Shown here: positions 1 to 7,309 of the stretch, piece after piece | Layout: every line of letters begins with the position of its first letter | How positions within the stretch are numbered: position 1 is the stretch's first letter | Assembly: GCA_900319865.1 (NCBI GenBank) | Contig: ONQD01000014.1 | Location: 1-51,280, forward strand | DNA: 51,280 bases | Source: an uncultured Bacteroidales bacterium | Lineage (GTDB): Bacteria > Bacteroidota > Bacteroidia > Bacteroidales > P3 | Direction of reading: 5' to 3' | Program-made: the position numbers and the translations under genes | The notes under the pieces: model-generated | Seen by the model: only the letters and a program-made list of their open reading frames with translations | Told to the model about the DNA's origin: nothing | Database searches by the model: none

Positions 1-4
1 CCAC

Positions 5-352
5 TTATATACAAAACTCTTTTTTCAGTCGTTTCACTGTACTTTCCGAGACGTTGGTGAGCTTGGCCACCTTTCTGTATGGATAACCCTTCCTCAAAAG
101 CTCGGCGTCGGCAGAATGTCCTGTCATAAGCACCATCTGCTCCATATCCTTCAGGCAGTCGCTGACTACACAGCTGCTGACGTGCAGCACGCTTTCGCCG
201 CCGATGTCAACGCCGTCGGGTGCCATCAGCGTGGAAATAACGGACAAAGAATTGAAATTGAACGTACCCGAAGGCACCACGGCAACAATCGTTCTCTTCG
301 ACCAAGAGCGTGATGTCGGGAGCGGCGAGCATACGTTCCCCCTCTCGCACAT
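5..352 (-). pseudogene. Degenerate remnant ending in a serine-recombinase-type HTH tail
   Basis: The last 30 or so residues (LLRKGYPYRKVAKLTN, then VSESTVKRLKKEF) resemble the C-terminal helix-turn-helix tail of Bacteroidales Hin/Pin-type serine recombinases. No catalytic resolvase domain precedes them. The upstream part is low-complexity sequence that I do not recognise, and an overlapping open frame (207-446) competes with it, which suggests decay and frameshift. The piece lies just downstream of the AraC gene on the same strand. A similar tail in the opposite orientation sits at 2992-3195. I see a recombination scar rather than a working gene. The HTH similarity is from memory of the family. 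Confidence 0.4.
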
Positions 353-467
353 TATGCGAAGACAATAGCCGTCCTTCTCGTATGAAGGCTAACGGGGTTG
401 CACACACACAAGGCCGCTCCACGCGTGCCACTGGCACTTGTGACATCTGGCTCTGCAGCTACGGTAT

Positions 468-1301
468 TTATCTCAATAATTGCTTTCGGTATCGAAGCGG
501 TGTGGTACCGGTCTGCTGTTTGAAGAAGTGAATGAAGGACGACGGGGTGGAAAAGCCAAGGGTATCAGCCACTTCGGCAATGGGCATCTGTGTGTGATGC
601 AATAGCACCTTGGCTTCACGCACCAGGGCTCTATCTATCCATTGAAGAACAGTCATACCGCTTTCACTCCTCACAAGGGTGCTCAGATGGTTGGGCGAGA
701 CGCAGAGGCGTTCGGCGTAGAAGTCGATGGGGTGCTTCTTGCGACCATCCTGACTGAGCAAGTGTATAAATCGGTGCATAAAACCATCGTCACGAGATGC
801 AATGACCTCTGTGTGAAGACTCAGCATATCGAGAATCAAGGCATCGAAGAAATGGACAATGATATCAGTGAAAACGGTGTTGCGGTTGAATTGCTCAAAA
901 ATCATAGCAAGGTATTGCTTCACACGGCTGTAGGCCACGTCGTCGCCCGACAGCACGAAACTCTCTGCCTGAGCGGCCTGCGATGGCAGCCGACGGAAGA
1001 TGACAGCACTGGCCACGCTGTCAGCACCGATGTCTGTGGCCATCACCAAGGCGTCGGGCATCATCACCGCAATGTCGCCCTCCTGCAGACGGTACTCCTC
1101 CAAGTCTATCTCCAGCGTCATCTTGCCCTGCTGCACCACCACGACACGGCCGTCAACGGCACGATAGGGCTGCCCTTGGCGGAAAAAACCGTTCGCCTGC
1201 ATATGTGCATTCATCATAATACCGTAGTCACCCGCGTGGCGGTACCCGTGGCGCACCAGCTCGTTGAGAGCCGTCTGCGCATCAAGGTTGCGTATGTCCA
1301 T
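468..1301 (-). CDS. AraC-family transcriptional regulator
   Basis: A 277-residue protein with an N-terminal cupin-like sensing half (about residues 45-110, with the LQEGDIAVMMPDALVMATD stretch) and a C-terminal pair of AraC helix-turn-helix motifs (about 175-275). The tail shows the usual signature: FYAERLCVSPNHLSTLVRSE, then IAEVADTLGFSTPSSFIHFF and TGTTPLRYRK. The frame stays open 24 codons further upstream, but that part is AT-rich and hydrophobic, so the ATG at 1301 is the better start. It is divergent from the hydratase-like gene, with about 170 bp between them, and may control it. The effector is unknown. Confidence 0.9.
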   Translation of the reverse strand: MDIRNLDAQTALNELVRHGYRHAGDYGIMMNAHMQANGFFRQGQPYRAVDGRVVVVQQGKMTLEIDLEEYRLQEGDIAVMMPDALVMATDIGADSVASAVIFRRLPSQAAQAESFVLSGDDVAYSRVKQYLAMIFEQFNRNTVFTDIIVHFFDALILDMLSLHTEVIASRDDGFMHRFIHLLSQDGRKKHPIDFYAERLCVSPNHLSTLVRSESGMTVLQWIDRALVREAKVLLHHTQMPIAEVADTLGFSTPSSFIHFFKQQTGTTPLRYRKQLLR

Positions 1302-1414
1302 AGTTATTGCGTTTTGGATATAATAACGAATAAAAATATATATTATTATATCAAAATCGTAGGATTTCGACATTTTTGCCTTGGATAGCGAGATTTTAGG
1401 TCATTTATTCGTGG

Positions 1415-1422
1415 TACTTTTG
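1415..1422 (+). promoter_or_regulatory. Bacteroidota -7 promoter box (tacttttg)
   Basis: A perfect TAnnTTTG box lies about 50 bp before the start of the hydratase-like gene, in the intergenic region shared with the divergent AraC gene. It places the transcript start near 1430 and so supports translation starting at 1471 or 1478 rather than further upstream. Confidence 0.6.
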
Positions 1423-1470
1423 CATTGTGAAATAAAGCATAAGAAGTTTTTTATTAATCATTTTAAATTA

Positions 1471-2475
1471 ATGAATTATGGAAGCAAACAACAACAGCAA
1501 TGCAAAAGTGCTTCGCGCACGACTGATGGACCAGCCAAGTTTATGGTCGGCTACCGCCCCAAGTCGATGGACGGCATGACCAAGACTGTCGACTCGCCCC
1601 ACGTGAACATCTACGTCAAGAGTCCCAAGGGCAAGGAGTTCCGCGACGATATCGTCTATCCTGCCGGTGAAGGCAGCTTCAGCCGAGAGCAGTGCGACAC
1701 CAAGGTGGGCCCCCACTGGTGCCGCGGTGACTTCAAGCACTACGACCTGCACTTCGAGCCTGTGCACGGCGTAGGTCTCGACCTGCACTACGATGCCCTC
1801 ACCGATCCTTTCCGCCAAGGCACATCGCTGCTTGCCTTTGGCGACAACGACGAGTTCTATCACACCGACCTCGCCGTGCCCAAAAACCAGGTCAGCGGCC
1901 GCCTCTTCTACGACGGCGAGTGGCACGAGGTGAAGGGCCTCGGCTACCACGACCACCAGTGGATGAACACCATGCACTTCGCCCTCTACCACCACTGGCT
2001 GTGGGGACGCATGTACACCGACCTCTACACCATCTACATCTACGACTTCGTGGCCGCCCGCCAGTATGGCTACAAGCAACTGCCCATGTTCGGCCTGATG
2101 GACAACAAGACCGGTAAGGTGGTCTTTATGACCGACGGCCACTTCGACCTCAAGACCCGTCTGGAGCCCGAGGTACATCAGGGCCGCGAGTTCCCCAAGG
2201 AAAGCCACTACGTCTTCACCAACGCCGACGGTTCGCGCGCCGAGTTCGATGTTAAGTGGGAGGACCAGCTCGAGTTCTGGGACATGTACGAGATGGCTGG
2301 CGAAGAGCTCAAGCGCCGCTACGATGCCATTGGCATGCGCATGCAGTATTGCCGCTACTACGCCAAGGGCGGTGTACGCTTCACCCCTGCCGGCGGCACA
2401 ACCCGTGAGGCTAACGGCGATATGATTTATGAGTATGCCTATATGGGTATGCCTGACCCGGCGGCGCACGTCTGA
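1471..2475 (+). CDS. Lipocalin-like hydratase relative (AttH/CrtC-type fold), 5' end uncertain
   Basis: About 334 residues rich in His, Tyr and Trp. Motifs such as GPHWCRGDFKHYDLHFEP and GLGYHDHQWMN, and the ending YEYAYMGMP, recall the AttH / carotenoid 1,2-hydratase (CrtC) two-lipocalin family. The substrate cannot be told. The 5' end is odd. An ATG at 1478 opens a natural-looking peptide (MEANNNSNAKVLRARL) in a different frame, which stops soon after. The main frame has an unconvincing Gln-rich start at 1471 and lacks the usual N-terminal WYF-type strand. A frameshift or 5' deletion near 1480-1580 is likely, or the true start is the ATG at 1543. A hairpin terminator follows the stop codon. 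The AraC gene upstream is the obvious candidate regulator. Confidence 0.55.
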   Translation: MNYGSKQQQQCKSASRTTDGPAKFMVGYRPKSMDGMTKTVDSPHVNIYVKSPKGKEFRDDIVYPAGEGSFSREQCDTKVGPHWCRGDFKHYDLHFEPVHGVGLDLHYDALTDPFRQGTSLLAFGDNDEFYHTDLAVPKNQVSGRLFYDGEWHEVKGLGYHDHQWMNTMHFALYHHWLWGRMYTDLYTIYIYDFVAARQYGYKQLPMFGLMDNKTGKVVFMTDGHFDLKTRLEPEVHQGREFPKESHYVFTNADGSRAEFDVKWEDQLEFWDMYEMAGEELKRRYDAIGMRMQYCRYYAKGGVRFTPAGGTTREANGDMIYEYAYMGMPDPAAHV

Positions 2476-2497
2476 CATTTTAGAATTGACAATAAGA

Positions 2498-2532
2498 AAA
2501 AACGCTGCTCCATCGGGCGGTGTTTTTTTTTC
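2498..2532 (+). terminator. Rho-independent terminator after the hydratase-like gene
   Basis: A short GC-rich hairpin (aaacgctgc with gcggtgttt, including G-U pairs) is followed by nine T residues, about 25 bp after the stop codon at 2475. Confidence 0.6.
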
Positions 2533-2619
2533 GAAAGCGGCGAATGGGTTGTGCAGACTGGGCACCGAACCAGCGGCAGATAATAATAGTTCATCCACAC
2601 TCACAAACTCACTTATCAG

Positions 2620-2967
2620 CTACCTGTCGGCAGGAAACCATTCGACGCTGTCGAGCTCGGCAGGGAAAAGCCACCGCGCAGCCTCGTGTTCGAGCAGCAC
2701 AGGATGTCCGCTCTCGATGCGGCAGAGGAAACATTGCATCGACAGGTGGAACTGCGGATAATCGTACTCCACAGTCCGGAACAGACGCTCGACAACAATC
2801 CTCGTCTGCAGCTCCTCCCATATCTCGCGACGAAGAGCCTGATTGGCACTTTCGCCGGCTTCAATCTTTCCTCCAGGGAACTCCCAAAAATCGTTGAAGT
2901 CGCCGTAGCCCCGCTGGGTGGCGAAAATGCGTCCTTCCTCGTCGCGGATTATAGCGGCTACAACCAC
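2620..2967 (-). pseudogene. MutT-like Nudix hydrolase, N-terminally truncated
   Basis: The product carries a full Nudix box (GGKIEAGESANQALRREIWEEL) after VVAAIIRDEEGRIFATQR, as in MutT-type 8-oxo-dGTP diphosphatases of about 130 residues. It ends with the family's EWFPAD-type tail. Upstream of VVVVAAI the reading frame runs into antisense of a recombinase remnant (2992-3195), and no ATG is present. The only plausible start is a GTG at 2967, giving 115 residues that lack part of the first strand. The gene was probably cut by the recombination that left the tail next to it. It might still be expressed from the GTG. Confidence 0.65.
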
Positions 2968-2991
2968 TACCGGTCCCGTGGTGGTGTGGTC

Positions 2992-3195
2992 GGACGTAAG
3001 AAAGGATACAGGAAGACTGACGAGCAGATGAGAAACCAGTATGCAGAGGAACTCCGATTGCTCCGTAAAGGATACATTCTGGCCAACGTGAGAAAACTCA
3101 CGGGAACAGCCGTCAATACTCTCCGGAAAGTGTCCAAGATAGGAGGAGTTTCGGAGAGCGGGAAAAAGAGAATGGAAATGGAATTCAGTATATGA
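2992..3195 (+). pseudogene. C-terminal fragment of a serine recombinase
   Basis: It begins at GRKKGYRKTDEQM and continues with YAEELRLLRKGYILANVRKL and TAVNTLRKV, the typical DNA-binding tail of Bacteroidales resolvase/invertase proteins. It ends VSESGKKRMEMEFSI, which resembles the end of the remnant at 5-352. The catalytic domain is absent: directly upstream the DNA is antisense Nudix coding sequence. It is a remnant, joined to the broken Nudix gene and 86 bp before the first tRNA/tmRNA-like repeat. Confidence 0.55.
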
Positions 3196-3281
3196 AAGAG
3201 ACAACCGGATATCAAAAACTGATACCAAAGAAGTGGTGTTGATTTCGAAAAAGAATGGTTGTCGGTGTTATATGGGAATGG

Positions 3282-3304
3282 GGTTCGACTCCCTCCAGCT
3301 CCAC
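3282..3304 (+). repeat. 23-bp direct repeat resembling a tmRNA/tRNA 3' end (copy 1, candidate att site)
   Basis: This copy is identical to 5139-5161. It has the form of a T-arm plus acceptor 3' strand: loop TTCGACT flanked by GGG/CCC, then CAGCTCCA, as at the 3' end of tmRNA genes and some tRNAs. The body of a tRNA or tmRNA is not present upstream. The two copies bracket the AAA ATPase gene at 3815, as expected for a small integrated element. Confidence 0.6.
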
Positions 3305-3745
3305 TTGAGACGGGGTAAAATCACCCCGAAACACAAAGAAAGACTCTGATAATCAAAAATATTGTCGGTGTCTTTTCCTTTTTTGCACCGTGTAGCTTTC
3401 CGGACTATGGTCCCACGGGTTGCAACCAGGATGACGGGTGTAGAAATGTGTTGATAATCTTACAATTATCCATACATCCATACCTCCAGAAAGGTGTCTG
3501 GATGGGTGATGGGAAAATGTTCAAAATCTGAGACCTGTTTTTTCTCAACAGAGACCGATTTTTCTTTTCATATCTTATTGTTTAATACCAAAATAGAAAG
3601 AAAATGACATTAAACTTCGTTTGCAGGGGTTCAAAGGTCAGCAAGAAGGACGGACAATATTTTTAGAGGAAAGATACGACTTTTTTCTGACTTGCAGCAA
3701 TAGAAGTTATATTTTCGATTTGCAATATACATTTTTTTTAAAAAG
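3305..3745. other. Non-coding stretch at the left of the ATPase island
   Basis: No gene is recognisable here. It contains an inverted repeat (cggggt/accccg, 3310-3327) just inside the repeat copy, a short duplicated atccatac (near 3470-3485), and the 20-codon fragment described separately. Composition is AT-rich. Confidence 0.4.
3604..3666 (+). pseudogene. Possible 5' stub of a tyrosine-recombinase gene
   Basis: An ATG opens 20 codons, MTLNFVCRGSKVSKKDGQYF, before a stop. The pattern of a short beta strand followed by RxSKVxKxG resembles the N-terminal arm-binding segment of Bacteroidales tyrosine integrases. That would fit its position 300 bp inside a candidate att site. At 20 residues this could be chance. 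Confidence 0.22.
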
Positions 3746-3778
3746 TTTTGGTTGATAGTGTACATTTTTGTATATTTG
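3746..3778 (+). promoter_or_regulatory. Bacteroidota promoter for the AAA ATPase
   Basis: A TTTG element at 3747-3750 and a perfect -7 box tatatttg (TAnnTTTG) at 3771-3778 are 20 bp apart, the usual Bacteroidota spacing. The start codon lies 36 bp downstream. Confidence 0.7.
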
Positions 3779-3814
3779 CAAATCAAACAATAATCCTATT
3801 GGAAATATAACATT

Positions 3815-5068
3815 ATGGTTACTAAGGATTTATTAAGGCGAGTCATCTATGACCAGCGTGAATTAATGGAAGGACTTGGTGTGGATCGCCAGATTCTCAA
3901 GGAGCAGATTGCAGCACCTGAGATATTAGTGATATCTGGCGTGAGGCGCTGTGGAAAATCTGTGTTAATGCAGCAGATAAAAGCGAAACGTGAGGAACAA
4001 GATTACTATCTCAGTTTTGATGACGATCGCCTACTGCATTTTGAAGTGGAGGACTTCCAGGTATTGTACGATGTCTTCGTGGAGGATTTCGGGATGCAGC
4101 ACTCATTCTACCTTGACGAGGTGCAGTTGATTCCTGGATGGGAACGATTTGTAGATAGGCTTTATTCTCACAAAAACAAGGTTTTCGTCACTGGCAGCAA
4201 CGCTTTCCTGCTGAGCAAAGAGCTGGGCACGTTGCTGACGGGAAGGCATTTAAAGCAGGAATTGTGGCCTATGTCGTTTGTGGAATATTTGATGCTTAAA
4301 GATGTGGTGTGGGAGAAAAAAGACCTGTACACCACAGAGGGCAGAGCGAAGATGTTGAACCTACAGGATGCGTATTTGAACGAAGGTGGTTTTCCTCAAT
4401 ACTTGAGCACAAGGAATCCTCGCTATCTTAAAGAATTGTACAATGACATCATCTACCGTGATATTGTAGTTAGACATAAGTTACCGTCAGACCGTCAGAT
4501 TCGTGAGGTTGCCTATTATCTTGCCAGCAACTACACACATCGTTTTACCTACAACTCGGTGGCTAAGGCCACTGGGATAAAGAGTGCTGACACGGCGACG
4601 GACTATATAGGCTATCTTGAAGAGTCTTATTTGGTGGGTGTAGTGACCAAATATGACTACAAAGTGGGAGAACAGATGAAGAGCCCCAAGAAGGTGTACT
4701 TTGTTGACAACGGGTTGGTGTCCCAGATAGGGTTCAACTTCAGCAACAACTTCGGGCAGAAATTGGAGAACGCCGTCTATGTGGAGCTACGCCGCAGAGA
4801 AAAAGAGATATTCTATTTCCATGATAAAGGAGAGTGTGACTTCGTGATACGTGAAGGAAAAGATATCGTGGCGGCTTATCAGGTGACTGTGTCGTTGAAA
4901 GATGAAAAGACAAGGAAACGTGAAGAGGACGGGTTAAAAGCTGCTATGGATGCTTTTGGACTTAGGGAAGGTTACATCATCACCAAAGACGAAACGGAAG
5001 AACGGAAACTATCCGACGGACGAGTGGTACATGTTGTGCCATTCTACCGATGGATTATTAATGCATAA
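3815..5068 (+). CDS. AAA ATPase with C-terminal DUF4143-type domain
   Basis: A 417-residue cytosolic protein of the AAA_14/DUF4143 family. Walker A is GVRRCGKS (residues 42-49), Walker B is YLDE (99-102), and the sensor-like VTGSNAFLLS is typical of the family. The C-terminal part carries a restriction-endonuclease-like pattern (GECDFVIREGKDIVAAYQV). Family members are abundant in accessory regions of Bacteroidales and their biological role is poorly known. The gene has its own promoter and is the only gene between two tRNA/tmRNA-like repeats, so it looks like cargo of a small element. A similar gene lies at 27634-28839 and a truncated one at 17844. Confidence 0.9.
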   Translation: MVTKDLLRRVIYDQRELMEGLGVDRQILKEQIAAPEILVISGVRRCGKSVLMQQIKAKREEQDYYLSFDDDRLLHFEVEDFQVLYDVFVEDFGMQHSFYLDEVQLIPGWERFVDRLYSHKNKVFVTGSNAFLLSKELGTLLTGRHLKQELWPMSFVEYLMLKDVVWEKKDLYTTEGRAKMLNLQDAYLNEGGFPQYLSTRNPRYLKELYNDIIYRDIVVRHKLPSDRQIREVAYYLASNYTHRFTYNSVAKATGIKSADTATDYIGYLEESYLVGVVTKYDYKVGEQMKSPKKVYFVDNGLVSQIGFNFSNNFGQKLENAVYVELRRREKEIFYFHDKGECDFVIREGKDIVAAYQVTVSLKDEKTRKREEDGLKAAMDAFGLREGYIITKDETEERKLSDGRVVHVVPFYRWIINA

Positions 5069-5138
5069 ACGACACATATTTGACACAAAAATCAAGATGT
5101 ATAGCAATAAAAGCATGATTAATCATGAAAAAAGAAGA

Positions 5139-5161
5139 GGTTCGACTCCCTCCAGCTCCAC
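5139..5161 (+). repeat. 23-bp direct repeat resembling a tmRNA/tRNA 3' end (copy 2, candidate att site)
   Basis: An exact second copy of 3282-3304, directly followed by a strong terminator. In an uninterrupted locus a tmRNA or tRNA gene would end here and be terminated by that hairpin. The sequence just upstream of this copy does not form the rest of such a gene. Confidence 0.6.
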
Positions 5162-5163
5162 AG

Positions 5164-5191
5164 AAAGACCGCCTGAGAGCGGTCTTTTTTT
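5164..5191 (+). terminator. Rho-independent terminator
   Basis: A perfect 9-bp stem (aaagaccgc/gcggtcttt) with a 6-nt loop is followed by a T tract. It sits 3 bp after repeat copy 2 and about 95 bp after the ATPase stop codon, so it may end the ATPase transcript. It may originally have terminated the RNA gene whose 3' end is duplicated here. Confidence 0.8.
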
Positions 5192-5480
5192 ATCTAGCAG
5201 GGTGTCGCAAGCAAGAAAAGAGGGGAGACGCTGAGAGCATTCCGATCCTCGGCTCGTCGCCTCGCTCGCTGGCGGAACGGCAACAGGCGGTTTCTTTCCG
5301 CTATATCAAACATGAAAAATAGTCTAAAAAAAGGGAGTACTACACCCGAATGCCCAATGCCTTGATACGTGATAGAGTAGATAGTATTGGAGGCTGTCAA
5401 ATAACCGAACGTCAAGTCCTCGACCCTCGACCCCCAATGATTATTTTATTACAATAATATATTTATTTATAGAAATTGTG
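5192..5480. other. Intergenic, nothing recognisable
   Basis: No gene, RNA or strong structure was seen between the terminator and the promoter of the first T9SS protein. A moderately GC-rich patch (5230-5300) grades into AT-rich promoter DNA. Confidence 0.4.
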
Positions 5481-5488
5481 TATTTTTG
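5481..5488 (+). promoter_or_regulatory. Bacteroidota -7 box (tatttttg)
   Basis: A TAnnTTTG match in AT-rich DNA, 121 bp upstream of the first T9SS protein. It implies a long leader of about 115 nt. The -33 element is weak. Confidence 0.5.
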
Positions 5489-5609
5489 CAGTGCATTTTT
5501 GGATGCTGTTTACTGGATGTGAGATGTCCTGAAAGTGAGTGTTTGCACCGATAAATGCATTATGTGAGGTAAAAATATCAATTGATTTAATAACATAAAA
5601 ATTACCGTA

Positions 5610-7301
5610 ATGAACAAAAAAGTATCCCTTTTGTTTGCATTGTCAATGATGTTTTTGGCAATGCCGGGTATTGCCACGGCACAAGACAAGCCTTGTGACC
5701 CGATAATTTTCCTTCCTTGGTGGGAGGACTTCCAGGCATATCCCCACAACACCACTCCGCCCACAGAGCCGGCATGCTGGCATTTCCAGGGCACCAACGA
5801 GCCCTCGATTGGTTCGTACAACATTAATGGAGGTTACCTTACCTGTGTGCTTGACTTGTATAGTACTGGCGAGACATGGGCTGTGTTGCAGAACCCGTTT
5901 GACACAAACCTCCCTGTAAATCACCTTCAGGTGACTTTCAGCGCTGGCAAATCGAGAAACGACGCATCGCTCAATTCCGACTTGATTATCGGTATCTGCA
6001 AGAATCCCTCCAACCCTATTGGCAACTTCACCCCGCTCGATACGGTGTTGGCCATTCCGTATTGCTCGCCCGACACCATGGCCCGCTTTACTGTAGACTT
6101 TGCCGCCTATAACGATACTGGACGTTATTTCTGTTTCCTTACCAAACCATTGCTGTCGTCGGGAATCAACTTCCTGGCTATTGACAGTCTCGTGTTCGAT
6201 TACAATGACCACTGCATGATTCCTCAGCTTCTGCGTGTTTCACAGGTGACCGACATGTCTGCCCATTTCGGTTGGGCTCTGTACAGCAGCAACCATGTAG
6301 AGTTGGCTTATAAACCGGTGTCCGACACTGGCTGGATTACGGTACCCGCCGTGGGCCGCAATCATGATATTGTCAATATGCTCACTCCCAACACTGCCTA
6401 TATGGCACGTATCCGCCAGGATTGTTCCTTGTCGTCGAATGGCTACTCCGATTGGTCGGACACTGTGTATTTCACCACCGATACTGTCCGTTGCCGTATG
6501 CCTGAAAACCTGACCCTTACCGATGTGGCCAACACTTCGGCCTCGTTCAGCTGGACTCCCGCAGGCACTGCCACACAGTGGGAAATACATATCTTCAACA
6601 GTTCATACAACCGCACATTCACTTCCAACACCAATAGCTACACCGTTACGGGCCTCTCCTACGGCACCAACTATCGTGTGGCTGTGCGCTCCATGTGCGA
6701 TGCCGCCAATATGTCTGAATGGACCGACACGATGATGATTACCACCAGCCGTTGTTTCAGTGTCGACAATCTGGAAGCCGCTCCATCCTATACCGAGTCG
6801 GTTATCACCTGGCGTCCCGGTGCTGACAATAACACCAGTTGGGAAGTGGTTTATGGCCATCCCGGTTTCAGAGAAGGCGAAGAGCTGGGGACAATGATTG
6901 TCAATGACAATCCCCAAGCAACCCTTACCGGTTTGGACTCGGCCACCAGCTATGTGGCCAAGGTGCGTTCGCTGTGCGAGGATGGTCGCTATAGCGAATA
7001 TAACTCGGTTAGCTTCACTACTCTCGGCAGACCTCAGGGTATTGATGAGGCTGGCCAATTGAGGGTATCGGTATATCCCAATCCCGCCTCCACCGCCACC
7101 ACCATTGCAGTGCAGGGTGTGGAAGGTCGCCTGAATGTGGCTATCATCAGCATTGATGGCCGCACCTTGCAGTCGTTTGTGAAGGACTGCCCCTCCGACT
7201 GCGAGATGATGCTGGATGTGGAAGGCTTGGCCAAGGGCACCTATCTGGTTCGCCTTTACAACGACCAAATCAATACCACACGTAGATTCAATGTCCAATA
7301 A
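5610..7301 (+). CDS. T9SS-exported fibronectin type III protein
   Basis: 563 residues. A signal peptide (MNKKVSLLFALSMMFLAMPG, cleavage near ATAQ) is followed by an anchor-like beta domain (about 30-200). Three fibronectin type III-like modules come next (about 205-290, 296-380, 384-470), each with the Tyr-x-V/A-x-V-R-x-x-C pattern. The C-terminal sorting domain starts at SVYPNPAS (about 486) and ends in the KGTYLVRLYN and RRFNVQ strands. Such type A domains direct export through the type IX system and cell-surface attachment, with removal of the domain. The role is probably adhesion or a surface scaffold, and no catalytic residues are seen. Only 8 bp separate it from the next, related gene, so the two are co-transcribed. 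Confidence 0.85.
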   Translation: MNKKVSLLFALSMMFLAMPGIATAQDKPCDPIIFLPWWEDFQAYPHNTTPPTEPACWHFQGTNEPSIGSYNINGGYLTCVLDLYSTGETWAVLQNPFDTNLPVNHLQVTFSAGKSRNDASLNSDLIIGICKNPSNPIGNFTPLDTVLAIPYCSPDTMARFTVDFAAYNDTGRYFCFLTKPLLSSGINFLAIDSLVFDYNDHCMIPQLLRVSQVTDMSAHFGWALYSSNHVELAYKPVSDTGWITVPAVGRNHDIVNMLTPNTAYMARIRQDCSLSSNGYSDWSDTVYFTTDTVRCRMPENLTLTDVANTSASFSWTPAGTATQWEIHIFNSSYNRTFTSNTNSYTVTGLSYGTNYRVAVRSMCDAANMSEWTDTMMITTSRCFSVDNLEAAPSYTESVITWRPGADNNTSWEVVYGHPGFREGEELGTMIVNDNPQATLTGLDSATSYVAKVRSLCEDGRYSEYNSVSFTTLGRPQGIDEAGQLRVSVYPNPASTATTIAVQGVEGRLNVAIISIDGRTLQSFVKDCPSDCEMMLDVEGLAKGTYLVRLYNDQINTTRRFNVQ

Positions 7302-7309
7302 CAGCCTAA

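Noticed and set aside
642-1388. A 248-codon plus-strand frame opposite the AraC gene
   Set aside because: His-rich shadow frame; the minus strand encodes a clear AraC protein.
3240-3304. A complete tmRNA or tRNA gene ending at the first 23-bp repeat
   Set aside because: Only the T-arm and acceptor 3' half are present. The upstream DNA codes for a recombinase fragment and no matching 5' acceptor strand was found.
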